Positions 1 to 11,639 are shown, numbered from the stretch's first letter. The stretch: DNA of 64,000 nucleotides from Megaleporinus macrocephalus (GCA_021613375.1 CM038709.1:35930428-35994427), one strand, 5' to 3'. Translations and numbers: made by a program. The notes: generated from the letters alone by a model not told the origin.

Positions 1-269
1 CTGTCTGCTGTCAATATGTGTGAATGTGAGCGTGTTTGGGCAGATCTCAACCGTCGCCTGTGTGTACAGATGGAAGGTCATCCATCAGAGTGGGATTAAC
101 CTTGCTGTGATCTTCGACATTTCCTTCTGTCCCCTAAAGGCAGAGAAGTTCTTGGAGGCAATTGACCTGAGAGAGACTCCTTTTCCCTGCCTCCTTTTTT
201 AGCCAAAATGATGAGATGTCGCAGACATGTGACGCTGTTACCGTACAAGAAGTAACACAGAGAAGCGTT

Positions 270-330
270 TCACTCACTGGCCACTTTATTATAAACATTT
301 ACTTTGTACCTCTGCGTGTGTAAGGTTAAA
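270..330 (+). repeat. Fragment of a dispersed repeat ('ccactttatta' family)
   Basis: The stretch beginning 'ggccactttattataaaca' resembles the start of a dispersed repeat whose other fragments lie near 17.24, 29.45 and 34.79 kb in this window. Only the first few tens of bases are recognisable here and no coding capacity is visible. The assignment rests on similarity between the copies. Confidence 0.35.
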
Positions 331-1274
331 GCTTTGCTGACAGTTTGTTAATAGCCATCCCTTTATATGGTAGTTTTTGACCACAGGGCTACTCTAGGCT
401 GCAGGTTTCTGGGTGGTGGTCCGCAACTAACCACCTCCACAATACAAATACAAATACACAATACAAATGGTCTTCATGGCAAGAATCTGACTTATGATAC
501 AGAGCAGTAGAACAGTGATCACTAACCCTCCTCTTGAAGATCTACCTTTCAGTGGCTTTCACCTCTAAAATATGTCTTTTAGCTAATCAAAGACTTTAAA
601 GGCCTGGATGTTTCCAGGTGATATTCATTTTATTTGGAGCTAATGTATACAGAAAGGCAGATCTCTATAAGGGTAGTTGGTGACAACTGGTGTAGAAGGC
701 AACAGATTTTTCATAATCTGACACCTACGTACATCTATGTAGGTTGGCCTATGTGGACAGGGTTGGGGTTTCTAATAAAGTTGGCATATTACATTGTCTA
801 ATAGCAGTAGATCAAAGACACTGGACTTGTAATCTATTTCAAAGTATGTTACACCTCTCATCCAAGGCACTGTTATTGTCTGCTTATATTTAATCATCTG
901 GATGGCTGCAAAGCTTTATAGTCATTAGATCATGTCATTCTGTGTTAAATATTGTTAATAAGTGCTGTACTACAAGAAGCTCTCTGTCTTCCATGGTATA
1001 TAACTATCGTATTTCATGCTGCAAGCGTAAGATCATATTAAAGATGTTATTACCTTGTTTAAAACGTTCTGATGCTTTTTTGCCAAAAGTTAAGCAATGA
1101 AAAGAGAAACGCAGAGAGTTTCTTCATGTGCCAAAATCCTTATCCTTTGTTAAATGATGCCAGATTTTAATCGCGCCATACTGCCAACTTGGACCAATAA
1201 AGGAGTCGTTGTGTGCACTGATTAATCAAAGTTATGATATGTAATCTCCCCACAGAGTATTTCTCTGTCTTCTG
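331..1274. other. Unassigned AT-rich intergenic DNA
   Basis: No gene, recognisable transposon or tandem repeat was seen. Short open frames here lack any family motif. Confidence 0.5.
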
Positions 1275-1305
1275 CAGAGAATGCTGCAAAAGACAGCATT
1301 CTCTG
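1275..1305. repeat. Perfect 12-bp hairpin, 7-nt loop
   Basis: The arms 'cagagaatgctg' (1275-1286) and 'cagcattctctg' (1294-1305) are exact reverse complements separated by 'caaaaga'. The stem is too short for a typical microRNA precursor and no poly-U terminator context is present. It is one of several perfect hairpins with loops of 6-8 nt in the window. Confidence 0.7.
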
Positions 1306-2469
1306 GCCACATATTTACACTAAAATACTTCCATCCCCAATAAGAATTTAGGACAGCCTGAAAGCTAATGCTTGGTGGATACTCAAAAAAATTTAAATCT
1401 TAAACCAATACAGGGTCAAAGCTTACAGTGGTGCATTGCTGCCAAGCACCCCCCCCCACACACCCAACCAGATGTAATGTTATTATAATAAGACAAGACA
1501 TCAGAATTACAAGGCATTATTCTGTCATTATGACAAAATATGTGGTAAAAACAACATAAAAAACAGCATCTTGCTTATTAGCTAGTCAAAAGGTATTATG
1601 CCATTAACTTATCTTACAACAATGCATTTATTTATGAACTAAAATATAACCTACAGCTGACGAAAATCCTGTATGCTAACTTAATGCTAATATAGCTACT
1701 ATGGTGAAACACATTTCTGCTAAAAGACTCAAAAAGTAAAGGGATCTAAAACAAAGTTTAGTCTTCGATAACATGTATAACTGGAAGGTTAGTTATTGTA
1801 GGACATAAAGAAACAGTCCTTGGCATGCAGACCCTCGCAGATCCTGCTGGGTATGCCCACTCCCTGGACAGCAGGACTGGGCCCAACTAGTGGAGGTATG
1901 GAGGAGGAAGGAGCATGTAGAAATGCAGCCTGCGATTGGTTGGAGTAATGAATAAAAGAGTGACGTAGCATTGGAGTCTTTCTGGTGGAACTTTTGCTAA
2001 AGCTTTCATTTCTACATTAGACATTGCTGTAGTGACTGTTTTATGGTTTTCTGTTTCTGAAAAAAACATTGTTAGCTTGTATGATGTAGCACTGGTGTAG
2101 CTGTAAACAGGATCCCAAGACTAAAGCATCTCTTGCCGGTTCAGGTTTCTGTTCACAGATCAATTACAAACATCAACATTTAAGCATCCCAACTAATTTA
2201 TATATTTATTTTCACATTTCTATCATGTTAGGATGTTCAAAGGGAATGCCCATAAGTCACTAAGTCACATAAGGTGGATAACGAATATACTAAAGTTTTG
2301 TTTTTAATTAGATTATGTAATCTAAGACAACTACAGCACAACAAATAAGATACTTCAATATTATATGTGGTAGATGTCAGAATATATCTATGTATAGAGC
2401 AGAAGTAAAGCTTCACGGAATGTTCGGTTTGATGCTTTGTGTGCTTAATATTTTTCTTTATTTATCTCC

Positions 2470-2680
2470 ACAATCCATGCTTAGAATAAAGGGCACATCT
2501 TCAGATGCCGTTGTTTTCCTGAGAGGCGCTTTACCCTGGTGTATGTTACATGATGGAAATGCCAAAGCATCTTTCATTTTGTCAACACAAGCCGACTTCA
2601 GGTTCCCCCTCACTGTTGTCATGGAAACATTAAGACTTTGGGGCTTTAGAGGCTTGGGGTGTGAGGGGGAATAATAGTAT
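2470..2680. promoter_or_regulatory. Candidate regulatory block with RFX X-box-like site
   Basis: This stretch is less AT-rich and more complex than its flanks. It contains GTTGTCATGGAAAC at 2615-2628, one mismatch from the RFX X-box consensus GTTGCCATGGAAAC. The overlapping open frames on both strands (94 and 75 codons) show no protein family features, so I read it as non-coding. Conservation cannot be judged without an alignment. Confidence 0.3.
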
Positions 2681-3738
2681 GCCACTTTATATTGAACATC
2701 TCCCTATTGATTATTCCCTATTGATTATTAATGCTCAAATTGTCAACAAACTACTACAACTCAGACAAATAAGATAAATATCGGTTGTGCTAGTGTTAGG
2801 GTAGGGACCAGGGTTGGAATTACTCTCTTAAAATAAAAAACAGGTTTTTAGAGTGCCTTTGGTTTTTTAAAGAACAGATCATTCTTAAAAGAAAAAAAAA
2901 ACTGACCTGACCTTGTGAGTGTAGACATTTCTCCCACACATCTATGGAGACTCTATATCAACTCTTGGAACCCTATATTAATTCTGCATAATAGTTTTGG
3001 TATTTTGGTCAGTTAGAATTCCAATTATAAAGGGTTAAGAAGAAACAGGCTCATGCCATATATTGTTATTTTCAGTAGAAAATCAGATATGCCACTTTTT
3101 GACATGCAGATTGTAGCAGAATTTTGATATCTTAATAAATTTGGCAAATGATTTTTTTTATATTCATATGTACTAGCGCATTATTAACACCTAGAAGGAG
3201 AGCAGAGAACCATACATGTCATTCCAGATTAATATGTAGATCAGGGTAAGAAGGGAAGCACAAAGTGTTGCACCCATCATGCATAGTTCCTACTGTACAA
3301 GCCTCTAGAGTCAGTGTAGGAAGGATCATGGGGAAGCCTGAGTTGGTCATGCTGAGACTTAGCCATAATATGTGGTAATAAAATGAAGCGAGCTGACCAC
3401 CTGAAAGTTAGCAGCTAATGCAGAATCATCTTTACATACAAACTGGTAAACACAGAGTCATGTGCCTGTCTAAACCATGTAAAGCTGAATTTCTCCCTGA
3501 GATTGAAAGATTAAACATTTCTGCTGGTGTACCACTTAAAAACCCTAAGGGTATTACTTTCATAAAGTGAAATCATCATATGCTCTTACTTTTTCCCCTA
3601 ACAATTCACTTTCCCTCAAAGAATCTCTCATGTGTTGCATAAAAGTTCCTTAATTGTAATTTCCGCTGGGATAGTTTAAGGGAAGTAGGTTATTAGCCAA
3701 CATGAGAAGCTGAAGATATGGTTGTGGTTTGGAAACTA
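2681..3738. other. Unassigned AT-rich DNA
   Basis: No gene or repeat family was recognised. A short direct duplication of 'ccctattgattatt' occurs near 2702-2730. Confidence 0.45.
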
Positions 3739-4527
3739 AAAACTAAACACTGGAATGCGTACTTATGCACTTCATGTTATGCCGCTATGAAGTATAAGTA
3801 AATACTCGGCAAGTCCTGACAGTCCTGGTTGCAGTCTCTATACAGTATATTAAAGCAAAAGGGAAAAAAAAGGTTAGACATTTTACGTTTTGCAAGTTGA
3901 GAGAGAGACCAACACATTTTTGTATTTAATTAAGAAGAATGTGCTCTGACAAAGACTGTTACTGTGAATTTCTGGTCACATTACTAACATTACTATTCAA
4001 TGTGTGCATGAATGCAAGACCATAGATATTACATTTTTGGAGCAAAGATTGTTTTTGAAGCACTGTTTCCATTTCCAGAGGTAGTGTAGTGCCCTAACTG
4101 AGATCCTCTCTTAAACAATCTTTGCTCCAAAAACTTATATCTATGGTCTCACATTCCCAGTCACACTGAATAGCAATGTCACTAATGCGACCAGAAATTC
4201 ACAGTAAGAGTTGTTGTCTGAGCTTATTCTTGTTAATTAAAAACATATTTATGCTGGGCTATTTCCATACGTGGCCTATTATAAGTGAGGTTAACTAAAA
4301 CCAAACCCTAAACTATGAAACATCAATTTCTCGCTCTTGCTCTCTGTCCCTCTCAACTTGCAAAACGTCAAATGTTGAACCTTTTTAGTTTTATTTACTT
4401 TAATATACTGTGTAGACACTGCGACCTGGACAGTCGGGACTTGGGGAGTATTTACATATATTTGACAGCAGCGTAACATGTATGCAGCTCTCTGAGCATG
4501 CATGAGTATGCATTCCGGTTTAGTTTT
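3739..4527. mobile_element. Fold-back (long inverted repeat) element
   Basis: Two long diverged arms are inverted copies of each other: about 3739-4055 on the left and 4112-4527 on the right, with a spacer of about 56 bp. Matching landmarks run in mirrored order: 'ggagcaaagattg' (left) with 'caatctttgctcc' (right), 'gaatttctggtc' with 'gaccagaaattc', 'cgttttgcaagttgagag' with its complement near 4353-4370, and 'cagtatattaaag' with its complement near 4400. The right arm carries roughly 80-100 bp more, around 4230-4320. There is no transposase, so this is a non-autonomous fold-back or MITE-like element, or an old inverted duplication. Superfamily and target duplication were not determined. Confidence 0.8.
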
Positions 4528-4969
4528 GCGTACGAGTTGTGAGTTGTGTTAGCTGAGCTAGCTTTCAGGGCAGCAGCCATGAGGCTAGGGATTTTTTTTG
4601 CTGTTAGTAGACATTCAACGTACACAACATATATCTTTTTAAAAATTTTAATATTTTAAAAATGGTTTTATTAGACGTTGTGAGAAGATTTAGTCAGCTC
4701 ATATGCAGTATGCAAGTTGAACGTGGCTAAAATATTTGTTTAAAATATATGTTGTCCATTTATATAGAATTATAATGAATAGGTACACTTGTGTTATACT
4801 TAAATATGCTTACATGTTACAAAGAAATATAAGCTCTTTTATAATGGCTCATGAATAAGGGCTTCATAGAAAGTGTTACCGAAGTCGGAAGTCGGTAAAG
4901 GAAACCTCTTTTTATGGTTTAAAATGAATGGAAAATCTTGTGGTTTTATCTGATATTAATCCAACTGGA

Positions 4970-5100
4970 AATCTTTGGGATGTGCTGAAGAAGACTTTGA
5001 GATCTTTGGGATGTGCTAAAGAAGACTTTGAGATCTTTGGGATGTGCTGAAGAAGACTTTGAGATCTTTGGGATGTGCTGAAGAGAGTTCCACTCATATC
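4970..5100 (+). repeat. 31-bp tandem repeat derived from a Tc1-like transposase fragment
   Basis: A 31-bp unit beginning 'gatctttgggatgtgctga' starts at 4970, 5001, 5032 and 5063, the last being partial. The first unit reads N-L-W-D-V-L-K-K-T-L in one frame, which resembles the segment around the catalytic glutamate/aspartate near the C-terminus of Tc1-like transposases. The 31-bp period destroys the frame from unit to unit. This appears to be a transposon remnant that became a seed for tandem amplification. Confidence 0.65.
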
Positions 5101-5400
5101 TCTTAGTGAAGATCTCTTAGTGAAAGTAATGCGACTGAAATAAATGATGTTGCAAAAATTTGGTAAAACAATGTCACAGAGAATTCAAACTGTTAATCAA
5201 AGCTAAAGACACAACCAAGTACAAACAATTATTAGAGTGTGCAACTTTCTTTCAGCTCTAACAATGTAACTGGTACTGAAAAGTGTTCTTCTATTATTAC
5301 TGGCTTGACATACTAATTGAAAAGATTGAATAGATTAATCAACATATATTTATTAGTTATAGACATATATAGGCATATAAAATATAAATATATATTAAAT

Positions 5401-5436
5401 TAGCTATTAAATATAGAGGCATATATTTAATAGCTA
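5401..5436. repeat. Perfect 15-bp hairpin, 6-nt loop
   Basis: 'tagctattaaatata' (5401-5415) and 'tatatttaatagcta' (5422-5436) are exact reverse complements around 'gaggca'. Confidence 0.75.
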
Positions 5437-5639
5437 CAGACAAAATGATTATCTATAGTGAATTATTAAAATAAAAGTCCTGTTTTTGGTAGTTTGCTTT
5501 GTGTTTTTAGAGTCAAGAAGCTCAGTGTTGACCTGGAATGACTTGTCGACCTTGGAGTGGTGCGGCTGAAGCTGAGGGGGAAAATATAAGGAGTGAAATA
5601 AGCAGAACAGGCATGCTGGAGAGGAGGAGAAGGAGAAGG

Positions 5640-5905
5640 CTTAGCGCTGGATTACACAGCAAACAGCAGCGGCCCTGAGATGCTAGGAGCAAACAGACGG
5701 GCGGAAAGGGAAACATTAGGGGCAATTTGTGTCGGGACACACAGGTTCAGGTGGCCGCTTCCCTCCGGAGCCCAATCAGGAGCGCCGCGGGGCACCACGC
5801 ACCACCCCTCTGATTTAGAGAGGGGAGCTGGGGGGGAAACAGGCCTCAGCAGCACGGGTGGGGAGAGCATGCTGAGGGGCAAATTAGAGCGAAAGGCTGC
5901 CTCCA
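5640..5905. promoter_or_regulatory. GC-rich, CpG-bearing block; candidate regulatory element
   Basis: A compact block with many more G, C and CpG dinucleotides than the surrounding AT-rich DNA (for example 'gagcgccgcggggcacca' near 5780). It ends abruptly against the pyrimidine tract. Open frames on both strands are 72-121 codons and resemble no family; the longer one runs into CT repeat. It could be a conserved enhancer or a CpG-island-like promoter. No TATA box or exon structure was seen. Confidence 0.35.
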
Positions 5906-5910
5906 TTTCT

Positions 5911-6785
5911 CTCTCTCTCTCAATCAGTTCTTTCCTCTCTCTATCTCACCATCTCTCTCTCTCTATCTCTATCTCTCTCAATCACTCTCTCTCACACTCA
6001 CACGTAATCACAAATCCAGCAAAAACAGGTATGAACAGAAAATAGAGCTGGTAAAATGCTGCTTTTTACCTCCATCTTTGTCTGTCTTTCTCATTCTCTC
6101 TCTTTGTTTCTCTCAGCCTCTTTTTTTCTTTATTTATTTATCAGTTTTTGTTTCTACCTCCTTTTACTTTGCCTCTTTGCTCTAGTCTCACCCAGATTGT
6201 CTCTCTTTCTCTCATGTCCCCCTCTTATTCTGTCTTTCTTCTTTCCATCATACTGTTTCTTTTGTCTCATTCTCTTCTGTTCTTTTCCGGTCTCTCTTGT
6301 TCTTTCTTTCTTTCTTTCTTTTCTCAATCGCTTTCTTTTTTCTTTCTGTTTTCTTACTATCTGCATTGAGCTGCCTCTTCCAGTATATCTCTATCCCTAT
6401 TTTCTTTGTCACCCTTTCTTTTCCTGTTTTTCTTTCTGTCTCTCTCTCTTTATTCTCTCATTTTTTTCTCTTTTTCCTCCATCTTGTTTTCTCTCTTTCT
6501 CTCTCTCTTTTCTCTCTGTTTCTTTCTCCTTTTGGTTTCCCTTATTTCTCCCTCCCTCTTCTCTTCTTCTGTCTTAACTTCTCAGCTTTTTTCTTTCCAA
6601 TTTTCTTCTTACCTCTCCCACACTCTCTCCTGCTGACTTTTTTTTTATCTCATTCTTGCTCTCTTTTCTTTCCCCATCTTTTTTCTTTCTATCTCCCTCT
6701 ATTAATCTTCCTTCCTTTTTCTCTCTCATTCTCTTTGTTTGCTCTTCCTTCTTGTCAGCCTGTCTCTCTTTTTACATTTTTTATC
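5911..6785. repeat. Pyrimidine tract, about 0.87 kb, degenerate CT/CTTT repeats
   Basis: The plus strand is almost entirely C and T, with runs of CTCTCT, TTTCTTTCTTTC and CCTT and few purines. It begins as a CT microsatellite and becomes an irregular polypyrimidine tract. The long open frames here (up to 173 codons of Leu/Phe/Ser) are artefacts of composition. Polypurine/polypyrimidine tracts of this length can form intramolecular triplex (H-DNA) in principle. Confidence 0.9.
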
Positions 6786-7269
6786 TAAGTTCAACACTCA
6801 CTCTTTAACAAACATTTACACAGCAACATTAAAAGATTTTTCTTTTTATAAATGTATTTACATTTGCAGAAATCTATACTTAAACCATGTATTCACTCTT
6901 AAAGCTCATTGCCGTATACTCCACTGAATGCCTCTCTTTCAGCACCTCGGAGAGCTCCGTATTCTGCAGGGACCCTGTTTCAATGGACGTCCTTGTTATT
7001 CAGCACCATGGACAGCGTATAGAAACTTGCCATGGGGAAGAATCAGCTCCCAGTGGCCCTGCTGCAACACCAGCGCGATGCTGTTTTCATATAAATATAC
7101 TGAACCCAGCACTCAAAGGCTTTAATCTGCTCTTAACTATACAAACTGTAACACTTTCACAGGCACATTTTCATCTTTAATTCTAGTGACCTAATAGAGA
7201 AATCTAGAAATCGAGCTTGCCAAGAACGTTTTAGAGAAAATACAGTGCAAAAAATAATAAAAGGGAACA

Positions 7270-7660
7270 AATGGCTTTATGCATTCAGACAGGTTTCTTG
7301 CCAGCCAAGCTCGGAGAAAAGCATCTTAAACAGCCACGCTCCATTAGAGAACCCCACTGTGCCCAAGGCCGCCCCCCTTGGCCGCTTGGCGAGCCAGCCA
7401 GGAGCAAACATCAATTAGAGAAAGGTTACCTTGCACCACCGCTGGCTGGTGCAAACCAGGAGAACAAAAAAAAGCATAGAGGGAGTGGGCTTTTATTTTT
7501 TTAAGCCCTCCTGCCCTATCTTTTTTTTGCATTTTGAGCTTGTCGCCTTGTATCAAAAGGTCACATCAAGCTAAGGGGGGAAGACTGAAGCAAAGGACAA
7601 GGAACGATGACTAACTTTGTCACCATTGGGGGTCATGCATTGCGTTGATGACTCATTATT
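7270..7660. promoter_or_regulatory. Candidate conserved non-coding block
   Basis: GC content rises, with 'aaggccgccccccttggccg' followed by CAATTAG and other homeodomain-like motifs, a GCTGGCTGGTG segment, and two poly-T runs. Open frames (70-77 codons) are unremarkable. The composition resembles vertebrate conserved enhancers; the call is inference and needs comparison with other fish. Confidence 0.35.
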
Positions 7661-8820
7661 TGTGAAAATGTCTCGGACTGAACAGGTAAAGAATGGTGTC
7701 TGCTCGATATTACTGTATACATGCCATGCAAACTGAAATATCTCTGCTGATGACCAAAACAGCCAATACTGAATAAATGCCTCACCTCTATTGATAACAA
7801 TGACAGATCGATGTCAAATTCTAAATGTACCCAATGAATACTTCAGATATCCAATGTCAAAGTTAAAGCCTGCATAGGAAACCCAACAGAATCCAGTTCT
7901 GTTTAAGGGAAGTTTTCAAATTTGCCAATAAAAGGAAGAGTCTACTACACTGTGTGCAATCAGCCAGTTTGCATTGGAGGGGTCAACCAATATATCACCT
8001 CATCCTGAGCTCAACTTTGTAATTAGCCTACAACCACCACGATACCAACCAAACTTGTTTGTGTGTATCTTCTTTGAGTGGAAAGTTTAAAGCTCTATGG
8101 TTCTATAACTATGTAAGGCTTCTTCTGAAAAAGCTTGCACATATGGAGGTGTCTTGATCTTAAAACTCTTCTTCATGCTCAATACAACCAATTTACAAGA
8201 ATGTTTCTTAACACTTCCTATAAATCCTGTATTGATTGTGTTCCCGGCAAAAGTTTATAATGTTTGTTTAAAAAATTTATGCTTATAGAACATTATAGCG
8301 GGTCTACAAGTTCTGAGTGAAGTAAGACGTCTTAACAGGTAATACAGCACATACAATGTGAATATGTTGCCAAAATCAGATACTAAATTAGTAAAGTGTG
8401 TTTTAAGCCATGGTTGACGTATTATAATATTGAAGCTTACTTATGAACAGATGATGCATTGTTGCTTCTTCCTATTTCTAAAGTTTATTGCACGTAGGAA
8501 ATCTAACGAAATGGTTATTTAAAGAACTATTAACCTTTAAAAATGCGTACAGGGGAAACCTTGATATTTGACACTATATGATATTTTAAAGTAAAAAGTA
8601 TTTTAAAGTAAAGTATTTTAAAGTAAAGTATTTTAAAGTATTTTAAAGAGATTTTTCCTTTAACTCATTTGGTTTACTACATCGTAATGGGAGAGTGGGG
8701 CACATTGTCAAACCTCTCAGACCTTTTTATGTATGGTGGAATCATAATGTTACAAACTAAATGAATAAGTAAAGTATCAAGCATATATTGCCTATTCAAT
8801 ACATTTTAATAACTACATTT
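7661..8820. other. Unassigned AT-rich DNA with a short local repeat
   Basis: No gene was recognised. A small tandem repeat of 'tattttaaagtaaag' occupies about 8580-8648. The segment near 8811 onward blends into the minisatellite. Confidence 0.45.
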
Positions 8821-8849
8821 AAATAAGCATACATTAACATTATCTATAA

Positions 8850-11636
8850 ACTTACACTAAACCCTAACACCTACATTTACACTAAACCCTAACCCCTACA
8901 TCTACACTAACCCCTAATCCCTACACTAAACCCTCACCCCTACATTTACACGGAACCCTAACCCCCTACATTTACACGAAACCCTAACCCATACATTTAA
9001 ACTAAACCCTAACCCCTACATTTACACCAAACCCTAACCCCTACATTTAAACGAAACCATAATCCCAACATTTACACTAAGCCCTAACCCCATACATTTA
9101 CACTAAACCCTAACCCATACATTTAAACTAAACCCTAACCCCTACATTTACATTAACCCCTAATTTCTTCATTAACATTATCTATAAACTTACACTAAAC
9201 CCTAACACCTACATTTACACTAACCCCTAACCCCTACATCTACACTAACCCCTAATCCCTACACCTACACTAAACCCTCACCCCTACATCTACACTAACC
9301 CCTAATCCCTACACCTACACTAAACCCTCACCCCTACATTTACACGGAACCCTAACCCCCTACATTTACACGAAACCCTAACCCATACATTTAAACTAAA
9401 CCCTAACCCCTACATTTACACCAAACCCTAACCCCTACACCAAACCCTAACCCCTACATTTAAACGAAACCATAATCCCAACATTTACACTAAACCCTAA
9501 CCCATACATTTACACTAAACCCTAACCCATACATTTAAACTAAACCCTAACCCCTACATTTACATTAACCCCTAATTTCCACACTTACACTAACCCCTAA
9601 TGCCTACACCTACGCTAAGCCCTAACCCCTACATTTACACTAAACCCTAACGCCTACATTTACACTAAGCCCTAACCCCTACATTTACACTAAACCCTAA
9701 CCCATACATTTACACTAAACCCTAACCCCTACGCTTACACTAACCCCTAATCCCTACATTTACACTAAACCCTAACCCCTACGCTTACACTAACCCCTAA
9801 TCCCTACATTTACACTAAACCCTAACACCTACATTTAGGCTAAACCCTAACATCTACATTTACACGAAACCCTAATTCCTACATTTACACTAAACCCTAA
9901 ACCCATACATTACGCTAAACCCTAATCCCTACATTTATGCTAAACCCTAATCCCTACATTTATGCTAAACCCTAACCCCTACATTTATGCTAAACCCTAA
10001 CCCCTACATTTAAATGAAACCCTAACCCCTACATTTACACTAAACACTAACCCCTACATTTACACTAAACCCTAACCCCTACATTTACACAAAACCCTAA
10101 TCCCTACATTTACACTAAACCCTAACCCCTACATTTACACTAAACCCTAATTCCAACATTTACACTAAACCCTAAACCCATACATTTACACTAAACCCTA
10201 AGCCCTACATTACGCTAAACCCTAATCCCTACATTTATGCTAAACCCTAACCTCTACATTTATGCTAAACCCTAACCCCTACATTTAAATGAAACCCTAA
10301 CCCCTACATTTACACTAAACACTAACACCTACATTTACACTAAACCCTAACACCTACATTTACGCGAAACCCTAAGCCATACATTTACACTAAACCCAAA
10401 CACCTACATTTACACTAAACCCTAACCCCTACATTTACACAAAACACTAACCCTTACATTTACACTAACCCTAGCCCCTACATTTACACTAAACACTAAC
10501 CCTTACATTTACACGAAACCATAATTCCTACATTTACATTAAACACTAAACCTTACATTTACACTAAACCCTAACTCCTACATTTACACTAAACCCTAAC
10601 CCCTGCATTTACACTGAACCCTAACCCATACATTTAAACTAAACCCTAACACCTACATTTACACTAAACCCTAACCCCTACACTTACACTAAGCCCTAAT
10701 CCCTACATTTACACTAAACCCTAACACCTACATTTACGCTAAACCCAAACCCCTACATTTACACGAAACCCTAACCCCTACATTTACACTAAACCCAAAC
10801 ACCTACATTTACGCTAAACCCAAACCCCTACATTTACACGAAACCCTAACCCCTACATTTACACGAAACCCTAACCCCTACATTTACACAAAACCCTAAC
10901 CCCTACATTTACACGAAACCCTAACCCCTACATTTACACGAAACCCTAATTCCTACATTTACATTAAACTCTAACCCCTACATTTACACTAAACCCTAAT
11001 TCCTATATTTACACTAAACCCTAACCCCTACATTTACACTAAACTCTAATTCCTACATTTACACTAAACACTAACCCCTACAAATGTAGGGGTTAGGGGT
11101 TAGTGTTTACCCCTACACTAAACCCTAACCCCTACATTTACACTAAACCCTAATCCCTACATTTACACTAAACCCTAATTCCTACATTTACACTAAACCC
11201 TAACCCCTACATTTACACTTAACCCTAACCCCTACATTTACCCTAAACCCTAACCCCTACATTTACCCTAAACCCTAACCCCTACATCTACACTAAACCC
11301 TAATTCCTACATTTACACTAAACCCTAATTCCTACATTTACCCTAAACCCTAACCCCTACATTTACCCTAAACCCTAACCCCTACATTTACCCTAAACCC
11401 TAACCCCTACATCTACACTAAACCCTAATTCCTACATGTACACTAAACCCTAATTCCTACATTTACACTAAACCCTAACCTCTACATTTACCCTAAACCC
11501 TAACCCCTACATTTACACTAAACCCTAACCCCTACATTTACACTAAACCCTAATTCCTACATTTACACTAAACCCTAAACCCTACATTTACACTAACCCA
11601 TAACTCCTACATTTACACTAAACCCTAACCCATAAA
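8850..11636. repeat. 25-bp telomere-like minisatellite, about 110 units
   Basis: The unit 'cctacatttacactaaaccc' plus 'taacc' (25 bp) recurs across about 2.8 kb with many point variants (catttaaacga, catttatgcta, ccctaattcct). Every unit carries a CCCTAAC or CCCTAAT core like a vertebrate telomere repeat, but the period is about 25 bp, not 6. The plus strand is strongly depleted of G. Higher-order copying is visible: the segment starting 'attaacattatctataaac' at 8833 recurs at 9171 (338 bp away), and a run beginning 'cggaaccctaacccc' at 8951 recurs at 9345. The complementary G-rich strand has two G-runs per unit and could form quadruplexes. Confidence 0.95.
11071..11109. repeat. Inverted unit inside the telomere-like array
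   Basis: At about 11083 the array switches strand for roughly one unit (tgtaggggttaggggttagt), then returns to the normal orientation near 11109. The junction 'ctaacccctaca-aa-tgtaggggttag' is a near-zero-loop palindrome. This is the only inversion I saw in the array. Confidence 0.85.
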
Positions 11637-11639
11637 CTA

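Noticed and set aside
1275..1305. microRNA precursor
   Set aside because: The stem is only 12 bp with no extension into a 60-80-nt hairpin; the other short hairpins fail for the same reason.
5652..6045. Protein-coding first exon in the CpG-rich block
   Set aside because: The reading frame degenerates into Ser/Leu from CT repeats and no splice donor or core promoter was convincing.
6056..6788. Long open frames (up to 173 codons) of Leu/Phe/Ser
   Set aside because: They are the translation of a pyrimidine-only repeat; frames overlap in all phases and have no domain.
8850..11636. True telomere or chromosome end
   Set aside because: The period is 25 bp rather than 6, the core varies (CCCTAATTCC, CCCTAACCCC), and ordinary sequence continues on both sides.
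8850..11636. CRISPR array
   Set aside because: Units are head-to-tail and nearly identical with no unique spacers, and the genome is vertebrate-like.
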